In this document: piece by piece, positions 1 through 7,970 of the stretch
Numbering within the stretch: the stretch's first letter is position 1
Layout of the letters: every line of letters starts with the position of its first letter
Source of the DNA: DASWJZ01 sp038211615
GTDB taxonomy: Bacteria > Pseudomonadota > Alphaproteobacteria > Rhizobiales > Afifellaceae
Direction of reading: 5' to 3'
Length of the DNA stretch: 64,000 nt
Assembly (NCBI GenBank): GCA_038211615.1
Contig: JBBQVL010000009.1
Span: forward strand, 19,409 to 83,408
Position numbers and translations under genes: made by a program
Notes under the pieces: generated by a model
What the model was told of the DNA's origin: nothing
The model's database searches: none
The model's input: the letters and a program-made list of their open reading frames with translations, nothing else

Positions 1-872
1 GGGCTGTCGCGGAAGTCGGTGGAGGCCACCGCCGCCGCGCCGCCATCGACGAACTTGTCGTTCTTGGCGAACCAGCCGAACTCGTCGAGCGCCGCGACGA
101 CGCGCGGATCGTCGAAGGGAATGTCGTTCTTGACCCATTGGTCGTAGACCTCTGGCGGCTGCGTGCGCAGCATCAGGTCCTCGACCCAGTCGGTCGCCGG
201 CCAGCCGGTGGCGCCGCCCGATCCGAGCCCGATACACCAGGGGGTGCCGCCGTCGGCGACGATCTTCTCGGTCAGCGCCTTCAGCTCTTCCATGGTCTTC
301 GGCACTTCGTAGCCGGCGTCCTGGAAATTCTCCGGCACGTACCAGACGAGGCTCTTCACATCGATCTTGTAGGGGAAGCCATAGAGGTGCGGCTTGCCGT
401 CCTTGTCCTTGTAAGTGCCGAGATCGACCCACGACTGGCCGGCCGCATAATTGTCGAGCAGCCATTTCTGCGTGTCGTCGCCGAGCGGGGTGAGGAAGCC
501 CTTCGAGGCGAGGTCGGCGATAAGGCCGGGCTGCGGGAGCACGGTAATGTCGGCCGGGCTGCCCGCCTGCGTGTCGATGACGACCTGCTGCTCGTAGTTC
601 TCCGACGACGAATACTTGACGGTGATGCCGGTCGCATTGCTGAAATAGGCGAGCACGCTGTTCACCAGCGTCTCGTCCTCGCCGCGCCAGGGGCCGAAGA
701 TCGTCAGCGTCTGGCCGGAGAGGTCGCTATGCGCGGCCTTGAAGTCGGCGAGGCTCTGCCAGTTGAACCGCGGATCCTCGCCGATGGGGAATTTCAGGTC
801 CTGGGCGGCGGCCGATCCGGCGAGAAGCGTGAGGCCGGCGGCGAATGCCCAACATGCGTGAAGTCGCTTCAT
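1..872 (-). CDS. ABC sugar transporter substrate-binding protein, AglE-like (3' end beyond window)
   Basis: The minus-strand frame is open from an ATG at 872 to the window edge, so the C-terminus is missing. The translation starts with a Sec signal peptide (MKRLHACWAFAAGLTLLAGS, cleavage near AAAQD). It continues as a family-1 extracellular solute-binding protein, with FGPWRGEDE, SSSENYEQQV and a later TPWCIGLGSGGATGW stretch that I recognise from alpha-glucoside binding proteins (AglE) of rhizobia. In that family the protein captures alpha-glucosides in the periplasm for a MalFGK-type importer. A purine-rich GAGGGAC precedes the start. The rest of the transporter would lie to the left of the window. 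The substrate is inferred from family resemblance only. Confidence 0.8.
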   Translation of the reverse strand, partial: MKRLHACWAFAAGLTLLAGSAAAQDLKFPIGEDPRFNWQSLADFKAAHSDLSGQTLTIFGPWRGEDETLVNSVLAYFSNATGITVKYSSSENYEQQVVIDTQAGSPADITVLPQPGLIADLASKGFLTPLGDDTQKWLLDNYAAGQSWVDLGTYKDKDGKPHLYGFPYKIDVKSLVWYVPENFQDAGYEVPKTMEELKALTEKIVADGGTPWCIGLGSGGATGWPATDWVEDLMLRTQPPEVYDQWVKNDIPFDDPRVVAALDEFGWFAKNDKFVDGGAAAVASTDFRDS

Positions 873-1074
873 CAAGGTCCCTCCGAATTCTCGTCTTCTC
901 CTGGGAGCGTCCGCCCGCGAATCTGCCACACTGGCCTGATGCAATCCGACGGCGCTCTCTTGATTGTCATTTCTAATCCGTTAACTGGCGGATGGCTACC
1001 CAACCTGCGGGGTGTGTGAAAAGAAGGCGCGGTCCTTTCGCAGGGGACGCTCGAAGACCGCGACGGAGGCTGCG

Positions 1075-1650
1075 TTGAAACGGCTCGTCACTGCCCTGGC
1101 ATTCCTCACCAGCCTCGCCGCCCTCATCGTCGTCGCCGGCGGGGGCCTGGCGCTCCTGGCAATCGCGAATTCCGGCGAGCGGGGCACGGGAGCCCTGCTG
1201 GCGCTCGGCTGCACGATAGCCTTCGCGTCGGTGATGGTGCTGATCTTCGCGCAAGAGGGAGTATTCGGCGACGCGCCCTGGCGCGCGGTGGCGATCGGGG
1301 CCGGGATTGTCGGCGCAATCCCGGCCGCCGCGCTGGCCTTTGTGGCGATCCGTTTCGCCGGCCTGCCGGTCGGCAGCCGGATGCCGCTGGTCGACTGGAC
1401 GGTGCTCTCAGTCGGCATCCTGTTCGGGCTCGGAGCGATCGCCATTCTGGCGCTGGGCCATCGCCGCTCGCAGGAGGCCGGTCTGCCGGAGCTTTCCGAA
1501 AACGAGGACGAGACCCCCGTCGTCCACATGCAGCAGATCCGCAATGCGCAGCAGCAGTTGCGCTCCGCGTTCGAAGCGGTCGACCGGCCGCCTGCGGCGC
1601 GGGTGGAAGACGAGATGGGGGACGGAGAGATACGGGTCAGGCGCGTCTAG
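1075..1650 (+). CDS. Hypothetical four-helix membrane protein
   Basis: The function is not recognised. The TTG at 1075 is preferred because GGAGG at 1065-1069 sits five bases upstream; the ATG at 1012 would add a 21-residue Arg/Lys-rich leader with no ribosome site. From TTG the protein is 191 residues with four predicted membrane helices (about residues 4-30, 40-60, 70-92 and 104-125). An acidic then mixed-charge cytoplasmic tail follows, containing QQIRNAQQQLRSAFEAV, which could form a short coiled coil. It is transcribed away from the sugar-binding protein gene on its left. No catalytic motif is visible. Confidence 0.6.
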   Translation: MKRLVTALAFLTSLAALIVVAGGGLALLAIANSGERGTGALLALGCTIAFASVMVLIFAQEGVFGDAPWRAVAIGAGIVGAIPAAALAFVAIRFAGLPVGSRMPLVDWTVLSVGILFGLGAIAILALGHRRSQEAGLPELSENEDETPVVHMQQIRNAQQQLRSAFEAVDRPPAARVEDEMGDGEIRVRRV

Positions 1651-1683
1651 CGGCCGACCCGGGCTATCGACTCTCGAAGCGCG

Positions 1684-1860
1684 TCAGATGATGTGGCGGC
1701 CGTCGTTGGGCAGGTCGCCCGCGGGCGGAAGATCGGCGGTGTCCTCTAGCGTAATGGAGGCATCGTCGTCGCGCGCATCCCTGGAGATTTGCGGCAGGGT
1801 GAAGCTCGTGAGGCCGTAGACGGCGAGGGCGCTGAGCAAGGCGAGGACCGTGTCGTTCAT
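1684..1860 (-). CDS. Small hypothetical protein, 58 aa
   Basis: The ATG at 1860 opens a 58-codon frame starting MNDTVLALLSALAVYG, a short hydrophobic helix. An acidic tail with DDDASITLEDTADLP follows, ending in GRHII. GGGACAG lies upstream at a usable distance but is a weak ribosome site. The acidic, Pro-containing composition looks like coding sequence rather than random frame. No homology is recognised, and it could be a chance frame in an otherwise empty 416-base gap. Confidence 0.35.
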   Translation of the reverse strand: MNDTVLALLSALAVYGLTSFTLPQISRDARDDDASITLEDTADLPPAGDLPNDGRHII

Positions 1861-2013
1861 GGTGACTGTCCCGATCTGCTGTCCGCGACGCGCATTGCCC
1901 GCAGAGCTGTTGACGGCCCGATAAGAATCGCCCGGCGCTGTCGCTTTGATGACCGGATTGGAGCGAAAGCGGGGCGAATTGTCTCAACGTTTGTCGCACG
2001 CGACATTTGCCCT

Positions 2014-2037
2014 TTGACCTTCCACCTGCTGGAAGCC
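2014..2037 (+). promoter_or_regulatory. CueR/HmrR-type operator and promoter of copA
   Basis: A TTGACC -35 element at 2014-2019 overlaps the interrupted dyad ACCTTCC-N7-GGAAGCC at 2017-2037. This closely matches the known MerR-family copper sensor box (ACCTTCC...GGAAGGT), which lies in an over-long promoter spacer. It is 30 bases upstream of the copA start. Cu(I)-responsive activation by a CueR-like protein is inferred; no such regulator gene is in this window. The -10 hexamer is poor. Confidence 0.7.
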
Positions 2038-2066
2038 CCACATGAACGGCGCAGACGGAGCCGATC

Positions 2067-4493
2067 ATGGAATCACGCCGATCTCATCAACACGATCATG
2101 CGCACGCCGGTCACGCCGATGCGCGTGGAGGAGCGAAGGGGCAGGCCCAGCCTGAGGTCGAGCAGACGCACCGGGTAAAGGACCCGGTCTGCGGAATGTC
2201 GGTCGATCCTCTCCGCTCGCCGCACAAGGCGGAGCATGCGGGACACATGTTCCATTTCTGCTCCGCCGGCTGCCGTGCGAAGTTCGTCGCCGACCCTCTC
2301 CGCTATCTCGCGCCGGAGCCGGCGAAGTCCGCCGCTCCGACACCGAAGGGCACGATCTACACCTGCCCGATGCATCCGGAGATACGCCAGGAAGGGCCGG
2401 GGGCCTGCCCCATCTGCGGCATGGCGCTCGAGCCGCTGCTCGCCTCCGTCGGGGAAGGCCCGAACGAAGAACTGATCGACATGACCCGGCGTTTCTGGAT
2501 CGGGCTCGCCATCGCCGCGCCGGTAGTCGTGCTGGAGATGGGCGGCCATCTCGGCGGCCTCGGCCAGTATATCGGCCATTCGCTCTCCAACTGGATCCAG
2601 CTCGTGCTCGCGACGCCCGTCGTGCTGTGGGCGGGCTGGCCGTTCTTCGTGCGGGGCTGGCGCTCGCTCGTCACCCGCAACCTCAACATGTTCACGCTGA
2701 TCGCCATGGGGACGGGAGTGGCCTGGGTCTACAGCGTCGTAGCGACGCTCGCGCCGGACCTTTTCCCGCCGGCCTTGCGCGGCATGGGTGGCGCGGTCGA
2801 TGTCTATTTCGAGGCCGCGGCGGTGGTCACCGTGCTGGTGCTGCTCGGACAGGTGCTGGAGCTGCGGGCGCGACAGACCACGAGCGGTGCGCTCCGCGCG
2901 CTCCTCGACCTTGCCCCGAAGACGGCGCGCCGTCTCGCGGACGACGGAAGCGAGGCCGAGGTCGATCTTTCGGCGATCGTGGCCGGCGACCGCCTTCGTA
3001 TCCGCCCCGGTGAGCGCGTGCCGGTCGACGGGGTGGTGATGGAAGGGCGGGGCGTTATCGACGAATCGATGGTCACCGGCGAATCGATGCCCGTCACCAG
3101 GCAGGCCGGCGACGGCGTGCTCGGCGGGACCATGAACCAGAGCGGCGGGCTCGTCATGCGCGCCGAGAAGGTCGGGCGCGATACGCTGCTGCAGCGCATC
3201 GTGCAGCTCGTGTCGGAGGCGCAGCGGAGCCGCGCGCCGATCCAGCGGCTCGCCGACCAGGTGTCCGGCTATTTCGTGCCGGCGGTGATCGCGGCGGCGG
3301 TGCTGGCCTTTGCGGCGTGGGCGACCTTCGGCCCGGAGCCACGCTTTTCCTATGGCCTCGTCGCGGCGGTGACCGTGCTCATCATCGCATGCCCCTGCGC
3401 GCTCGGTCTCGCCACGCCGATGTCGATCATGGTCGGCGTCGGCCGTGGCGCGCAGGCGGGCGTGCTGATCCGCGACGCCGAGGCGCTGGAGCGGATGGAG
3501 AAGGTCGACACGCTGGTCATCGACAAGACCGGGACGCTGACCGAGGGACGCCCGGCGGTAACGGCAATCGTGGCGGCGGCGGGCTATGACGAGAAGCGGG
3601 TGCTGCAGCTCGCGGCGAGCGTGGAACGCGCCAGCGAGCATCCGCTGGCAGAGGCCATCGTGCGGGCGGCGGCGGAGCGCGAGCTGAAGCTCGCGCCGGT
3701 CTCCGACTTCGAATCGCCGGCCGGCAAGGGCGCCCTCGCAAATGTCGGCGGCGAGCATGTCCGTGTCGGCAATGCCGCGTTCCTTGCTGAGGGCGGGATC
3801 GATTCCGCGCCCTTGTCGGAGGCGGCGGAGGCGCTGCGCAAGGAAGGCGCGACGGCGGTCTTCGTCGCCGTCAACGGCCGTCTCGCGGGGACGATCGGCA
3901 TCGCCGATCCGGTGAAGCCGGCGAGCGCCGGCGTGCTCGCGGCGCTGCGCCGGGAAGGCGTGCGCGTCGTCATGCTGACCGGCGACAACCGCACTACGGC
4001 GGAAGCCGTGGCGCGGCGTCTCGGCATCGATGCGGTGGAGGCGGAAATCCTGCCGGAACGCAAGGCCGAGGTGGTGAAGCGGCTGCGCGCCGAGGGCCGC
4101 GTGGTGGCGATGGCGGGCGACGGGGTCAACGATGCGCCGGCGCTCGCCTCCGCCGATATCGGCATTGCCATGGGCACCGGAACCGACATCGCGATTGAGA
4201 GCGCCGGGGTGACGCTGGTCAGGGGCGACCTGACCGGCATCCTGAAGGCGCGGCGCCTGTCGGCGGCGACGATGCGCAATATCCGCCAGAACCTCTTCTT
4301 CGCCTTCCTCTACAACGCCGCCGGCGTGCCGATCGCGGCGGGCGTCCTCTATCCCGTCTTCGGGCTGCTCCTGTCGCCAATCGTGGGCGCGGCGACGATG
4401 GCGCTTTCCTCGGTCAGCGTCATCGGGAACGCGCTCCGGCTGCGAAGCGTGGAACTGGGTCAATCAAATCCGGATAAGGAGATCGTTCGATGA
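2067..4493 (+). CDS. copA: Cu(I)-exporting P1B-type ATPase with YHS and heavy-metal-binding N-terminal domains
   Basis: This 808-residue inner-membrane pump exports Cu(+) from the cytoplasm using ATP. The N-terminus is His-rich (HQHDHAHAGHADA), followed by a YHS-type metal domain (about residues 38-82, VCGMSVDP...FCSAGC). Next comes a heavy-metal-binding segment, YTCPMHPEI...CPICGM (about 97-125). These replace the usual CxxC HMA domains. Core motifs are present: TGES, CPC near residue 442, DKTGTLT near 486, SEHPLA, and GDGVNDAPAL near 682. YN in TM7 and MALSS in TM8 indicate the Cu(+) subclass. GGAG lies eight bases before the ATG. It overlaps the DUF305 gene by ATGA and is preceded by a CueR-type box. 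Confidence 0.95.
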   Translation: MESRRSHQHDHAHAGHADARGGAKGQAQPEVEQTHRVKDPVCGMSVDPLRSPHKAEHAGHMFHFCSAGCRAKFVADPLRYLAPEPAKSAAPTPKGTIYTCPMHPEIRQEGPGACPICGMALEPLLASVGEGPNEELIDMTRRFWIGLAIAAPVVVLEMGGHLGGLGQYIGHSLSNWIQLVLATPVVLWAGWPFFVRGWRSLVTRNLNMFTLIAMGTGVAWVYSVVATLAPDLFPPALRGMGGAVDVYFEAAAVVTVLVLLGQVLELRARQTTSGALRALLDLAPKTARRLADDGSEAEVDLSAIVAGDRLRIRPGERVPVDGVVMEGRGVIDESMVTGESMPVTRQAGDGVLGGTMNQSGGLVMRAEKVGRDTLLQRIVQLVSEAQRSRAPIQRLADQVSGYFVPAVIAAAVLAFAAWATFGPEPRFSYGLVAAVTVLIIACPCALGLATPMSIMVGVGRGAQAGVLIRDAEALERMEKVDTLVIDKTGTLTEGRPAVTAIVAAAGYDEKRVLQLAASVERASEHPLAEAIVRAAAERELKLAPVSDFESPAGKGALANVGGEHVRVGNAAFLAEGGIDSAPLSEAAEALRKEGATAVFVAVNGRLAGTIGIADPVKPASAGVLAALRREGVRVVMLTGDNRTTAEAVARRLGIDAVEAEILPERKAEVVKRLRAEGRVVAMAGDGVNDAPALASADIGIAMGTGTDIAIESAGVTLVRGDLTGILKARRLSAATMRNIRQNLFFAFLYNAAGVPIAAGVLYPVFGLLLSPIVGAATMALSSVSVIGNALRLRSVELGQSNPDKEIVR

Positions 4494-4828
4494 AAGTCCT
4501 GACACTGCTTGCGACCGCGGCGCTCGTCGCCTTTCCAGCGGCTCTCCATGCGCAAGCCGACGGCGATGCCGGCGCGGCGTCGGCCGCCTTCGCCGCCGCC
4601 AATGCGACGATGATGAAGGAGATGATGACGATGCCGTCGTCCGGCGATCCGGACAAGGATTTCGTCCTGATGATGCTGCCGCATCACGAGGGCGCCATCG
4701 CGATGGCCCAGGTCGAGCTGCAGTACGGGAACGACCCGGAGGTGCGTGCGCTGGCGCAGGCGGTCGTGGCAGCGCAGGCGAAGGAAGTCGCCTGGATGAA
4801 GGAATGGCTGGAGAAGCAGCCGAAGTAG
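4490..4828 (+). CDS. DUF305 periplasmic protein, probable copper-binding
   Basis: A 112-residue exported protein with signal peptide MKVLTLLATAALVAFPAALHAQA. The mature part contains Met clusters (ATMMKEMMTM) and the DUF305 hallmark MMLPHHEGAI, whose His pair and neighbouring Met are plausible copper ligands. Related DUF305 proteins, such as cyanobacterial CopM, bind copper outside the cytoplasm. The start codon overlaps the copA stop (ATGA), so the two are translationally coupled and probably share CueR control. The inferred role is to sequester copper delivered by CopA. Confidence 0.85.
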   Translation: MKVLTLLATAALVAFPAALHAQADGDAGAASAAFAAANATMMKEMMTMPSSGDPDKDFVLMMLPHHEGAIAMAQVELQYGNDPEVRALAQAVVAAQAKEVAWMKEWLEKQPK

Positions 4829-4844
4829 CGGTCTCCCGCTACTT
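4823..4844. terminator. Bidirectional hairpin between convergent genes
   Basis: AAGTAGCGG-TCTC-CCGCTACTT is a perfect 9-bp stem with a 4-base loop. It contains both stop codons: TAG of the DUF305 gene (4826-4828) and TAG of the TadG-like gene (4841-4839, minus). The symmetric A/T flanks give a minimal U-tract either way. It is the only structure in the 10-base gap, so a shared terminator is likely. Confidence 0.55.
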
Positions 4845-6101
4845 GCTGAGCCAGGCCGATTCGTTGATCGCGGCGTAGATGTCCTCGAATACGCTGCCGA
4901 TGCCCGAGGCGTCATGCACTTCGTGGTAATCGGCGGGGCTGGAAGCGCAGCCTGAAAGCATGCCGTAGACCGCCGGATCGTCCACGTCGTAGGCGATGGT
5001 GAAGAGGCGCACGCCGGTCGCCTTGATGTTGGAGCAGAGTTCGGTGGTCGTCTGGTTGGCGGCGGCGATGGAAGTCGTGCCATCCGGCCCCTGCGCCGGA
5101 ACCGTCTGCATGCCGTCGGTCAGCAGGATCATGATCTTGCGCAGGTTGGTGTCGGAGAAGTCGCGTGCCGTCTCGAACGGCTTGTTCGGCGAAAGCAGCT
5201 GGAAGCCCATCTCGGTCGCGAGCGAGACGTTGGTGAGGTTCTTCGGCTGCATGGAGTTGAGCGCCGTGACGAGCCCGGAAAAGTCGTCGGTCAGGTCGTG
5301 CACCACCAGGTGCTGCGCCGCGTAGGCCTGGCAATCGGGATCGGCGGGGTCGAACTGCGGCCAGCGGCTCGCGTCGATCGACGAAGAGGGCGTGTCGTCG
5401 GTGGTCGAATAGGGATAGTCGCGGTTCATCAGGCAGGCGCTCATCATCTGCGTCGCCTGGCCGGAATTGGTGCCGCGGATCATCGCGCCCGGCGCCGACG
5501 CGTAGACGTATTTCGAGAACGGCACGATGCCGATCTTGGTGCGGTCGGCGCGATCCTGCTGCACCTTGTTGATGAACTCGACGGCGGCGCTCCGCATGCG
5601 GATGTATTTGTCGTTCGTCACCATGGAGCCGGAGAAATCCAGAACCATGGCGACCTCGACCAGCACCGGATCGGGCAGATGCACCTGCGACAGCGCCGTC
5701 GCCGGCAGCGTGTTCATGCCGATCACGCCGAGGAACGACGTCTTCATGTCGTAGTGCGCCGTGATCACGACGTCTTGGTCGGTAAGGTTGATGTCGAAGT
5801 CGGGCGTGCCGCCGGATCCGAGAACCTTGATCGCTGCGAGGAGGAATTTGGTCGCCCTGGCGGTCGCCTCGGCCTTCAGCGCGTCGATGTCGGGGTTGCG
5901 CGCCATCTGCCCGTTCTGGATGTAGCGGGCCGCCGAGAGCGCGGCCGTGTCGGCAGCTCCCTGCAACTCACCGCGGATACGGGCGCGCTGCGCGAAATCG
6001 ACCGCCCCGCCGCCAAGCGCAAGCAGGGGGATGACGGCGAGTCCGAAGATGATCGCCGTATTGCCGCGCTGATCGCGCCAGAAGTTCAACAAACGCCGCA
6101 C
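4839..6101 (-). CDS. TadG-like pilus-assembly protein with vWA domain
   Basis: A 420-residue membrane-anchored protein. The N-terminus RRLLNFWRDQRGNTAIIFGL is the Flp/TadE-TadG-type leader and transmembrane segment (about residues 1-35). A region common to TadG-like proteins follows (GELQGAADTAALSAARYI). A von Willebrand A domain spans roughly 150-415, with the MIDAS motif DFSGS and LLTDGMQT. Such proteins accompany tight-adherence (Tad) pilus systems or act alone as envelope adhesins. No tad cluster is in the window, so this is an orphan copy. It converges on the copper module. Confidence 0.8.
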   Translation of the reverse strand: MRRLLNFWRDQRGNTAIIFGLAVIPLLALGGGAVDFAQRARIRGELQGAADTAALSAARYIQNGQMARNPDIDALKAEATARATKFLLAAIKVLGSGGTPDFDINLTDQDVVITAHYDMKTSFLGVIGMNTLPATALSQVHLPDPVLVEVAMVLDFSGSMVTNDKYIRMRSAAVEFINKVQQDRADRTKIGIVPFSKYVYASAPGAMIRGTNSGQATQMMSACLMNRDYPYSTTDDTPSSSIDASRWPQFDPADPDCQAYAAQHLVVHDLTDDFSGLVTALNSMQPKNLTNVSLATEMGFQLLSPNKPFETARDFSDTNLRKIMILLTDGMQTVPAQGPDGTTSIAAANQTTTELCSNIKATGVRLFTIAYDVDDPAVYGMLSGCASSPADYHEVHDASGIGSVFEDIYAAINESAWLSK

Positions 6102-6390
6102 GTGCGTGCCCCGATCTGAAAACCGGGGAAAATCTAGCCGCGGAGAAGCATCGGAAACCTTAAGATCGATGCAAATGTGTCGCGAGAGTTAAGGGTGTGT
6201 TTAGGGATCGCGGACAGCGCTGGCGGGCGCTGCCGAACCTCGGCGGTGCGAGAGATTTGCGACCGAACGTTCCGGACACATGGGTGACGGTGTCCCCGCG
6301 TTGCCGGTGGTGCTGCCGTGAACGAATGGAGGAACGGCTACGCTTTCGTGCCGCGGATTTTCTCCACGACCGCGCCCTGCGCGACAATGC

Positions 6391-7083
6391 CTACGGGAGG
6401 CCGGCCAGCTTGGCCATGCAATGCTCGAAGGCGGTCTTGACCGAGTCGAGTACTGGAATCGCGAGGTCCTGCTCCATCGGTTCCGCGATGCTGGCTCCCG
6501 CAAGATTGGTGCACATGATCACGATGGCGTCGGGACGCGGCCTCGCGACGCGCCGCACCATCTCCGACAGCTCCGCCGGGGTGATCTTCGCGTAAGCGGT
6601 ATTTTCGGTCAGATCCCGGCGCTCGGCCGCAACCACCTCGATGCCCATGCCGCGGTAGTTTTCGATGATGCGCGACTCGATCGACGCGACATACGGAGTG
6701 ACCAGCCCGATCTTCCTGGCCTGCACCTTCTCCAGGCGCGCATTGATTGCGCGTACCGCCGTGGTGGCCGGGATCGCCGTGCGCTTCTCGATCGCCGCGA
6801 TCAGGGCGTCGTCATAGTCGAACCCGAGCCAGCTCGCCGCTGTCCCGTTCCACAGGATGAGGTCCACCCTGGCGTCGGAAAGAAGCTCGGCAGCGCCGAC
6901 CGGAGCCTCGAGCGCGAACTGATCGGTCGATGTCGCCGCAGCGGAGATTTCCACAACGCGGAAGCGCCCATAGTGAACGGTCACCGATCCATCGTGCGGC
7001 AGCAGTCGCGCCGTCTCCGGCTCCACCACGGTGTTGGAGGAGGGGATGATCATGCCGAGACGGCGCGGAACGTGCCGCATCAT
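6391..7083 (-). CDS. Arylmalonate decarboxylase / maleate isomerase family enzyme
   Basis: A 230-residue Asp/Glu racemase-superfamily protein with GMIIPSSNTVVEPE near the N-terminus and IVIMCTNLAG near residue 190. Maleate cis-trans isomerases use two cysteines. Here the first position is Gly (WNGTAAS, about residue 80) and only Cys191 is kept, the arrangement of arylmalonate decarboxylase. The reaction could therefore be a decarboxylation or a one-cysteine variant rather than isomerisation. It lies 32 bases downstream of the GntR gene on the same strand, and diverges from the SDR-ALDH-ABC catabolic operon that it may serve. The substrate is unknown. Confidence 0.75.
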   Translation of the reverse strand: MMRHVPRRLGMIIPSSNTVVEPETARLLPHDGSVTVHYGRFRVVEISAAATSTDQFALEAPVGAAELLSDARVDLILWNGTAASWLGFDYDDALIAAIEKRTAIPATTAVRAINARLEKVQARKIGLVTPYVASIESRIIENYRGMGIEVVAAERRDLTENTAYAKITPAELSEMVRRVARPRPDAIVIMCTNLAGASIAEPMEQDLAIPVLDSVKTAFEHCMAKLAGLP

Positions 7084-7115
7084 CGGGAAGCTCCGCGGGC
7101 TGTTCCGGTCGGGTC

Positions 7116-7823
7116 CTAGAATCGCAGGCTTTTCGCCAACGCCAGCGCATCTTCGCCGAGGATGCGGACATGATCCGACATCGCCTTCGCCGCTCCAGAC
7201 GCGTCGCGGGCGACAATCGCTTCGACGATCGCTTCGTGCTCCCGAAGCGCCGTTTCGGTGCGCCCGGTGCGGAAGGTAATGAAGCGCCGATACGGTGAGA
7301 GCCGCTTGTCCAGCGACTCGATCTCGGTCGCGAGCGCTGCGTTCGCGGCGCCGTCGCGGATCGCCCGATGGAAGACGCCGTTCATCGCGTAATAGCGTTC
7401 GGGGTCGAACCCCTGCGCCGCCTCGCGGCAGGCGTCGTGCGCTTCCACGATACGCTGCTCGCCGGCGGTATCGATGCGCTCCGCCACAAAGCGGGCGGCA
7501 ATGCCTTCGAGCTCCGCCACGAGCTCGAAGAGATCCACGACCTCGCCGACCGTGGGGCTTGCGACGATCGCCCCCTGCCGCGGCTGGAACGACACAAGTC
7601 CCACGGCAGCGAGGCCGCGCAACGCCTCACGGACGGGCGTGCGCGATACCGAGAAGCGTTCGCTCAACAGGCCCTCGTCGAGCTTCGTGCCGGGCTTCAG
7701 CCGGCCATCGACGATTTCCGACTCGATCGCAGCCCTGAGCCGGCTTCCCAGAGTATGGGCATCGGCCGTCGCTGATCCCCCACGCTGCGCAGCGGGGAAC
7801 GCGAACTCCACAGCTTTGCTCAT
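7116..7823 (-). CDS. GntR-family transcriptional regulator (FadR/FCD subfamily)
   Basis: A 235-residue regulator from the ATG at 7823; a GTG at 7856 would add 11 residues. Residues about 20-85 form the winged helix, with LLSERFSVSRTPVREALRGL as the recognition region. Residues about 95-225 are the all-helical FCD ligand domain, with ELEGIAARFVAERI and, later, HRAIRDGAANAAL and REHEAIVEAI supplying metal-binding His/Asp/Glu positions. These regulators usually repress adjacent catabolic genes until a carboxylate ligand binds. It is divergent from the operon starting at 7971, with a candidate operator between them. Confidence 0.9.
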   Translation of the reverse strand: MSKAVEFAFPAAQRGGSATADAHTLGSRLRAAIESEIVDGRLKPGTKLDEGLLSERFSVSRTPVREALRGLAAVGLVSFQPRQGAIVASPTVGEVVDLFELVAELEGIAARFVAERIDTAGEQRIVEAHDACREAAQGFDPERYYAMNGVFHRAIRDGAANAALATEIESLDKRLSPYRRFITFRTGRTETALREHEAIVEAIVARDASGAAKAMSDHVRILGEDALALAKSLRF

Positions 7824-7890
7824 CTTTTGGCCGCTCAATGAGGAATCTTTCCGCACCGGAATGCTTGACCGCCTTTGTGATCGGCTGCCA

Positions 7891-7908
7891 TGTATACGTC
7901 ATGTGTAC
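7891..7908. promoter_or_regulatory. Candidate GntR operator
   Basis: TGTATAC at 7891-7897 and GTGTAC at 7903-7908 lie in the gap between the gntR start and the divergent SDR gene. FCD-type GntR proteins often recognise TTGTATACAA-like palindromes, and GTATAC is itself a dyad. The assignment rests on location and partial resemblance only. Confidence 0.4.
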
Positions 7909-7970
7909 CTAAAGCCCGGCAGCCGTGCAACTGTCGATAGGGCATGGCGAACACGAGGGGAATGCAGACA

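Noticed and set aside
2073..4463. Long open minus-strand frame opposite copA
   Set aside because: It is the antisense of a gene with all P-type ATPase motifs; its translation is His/Arg-rich with no domain, as expected of a high-GC shadow.
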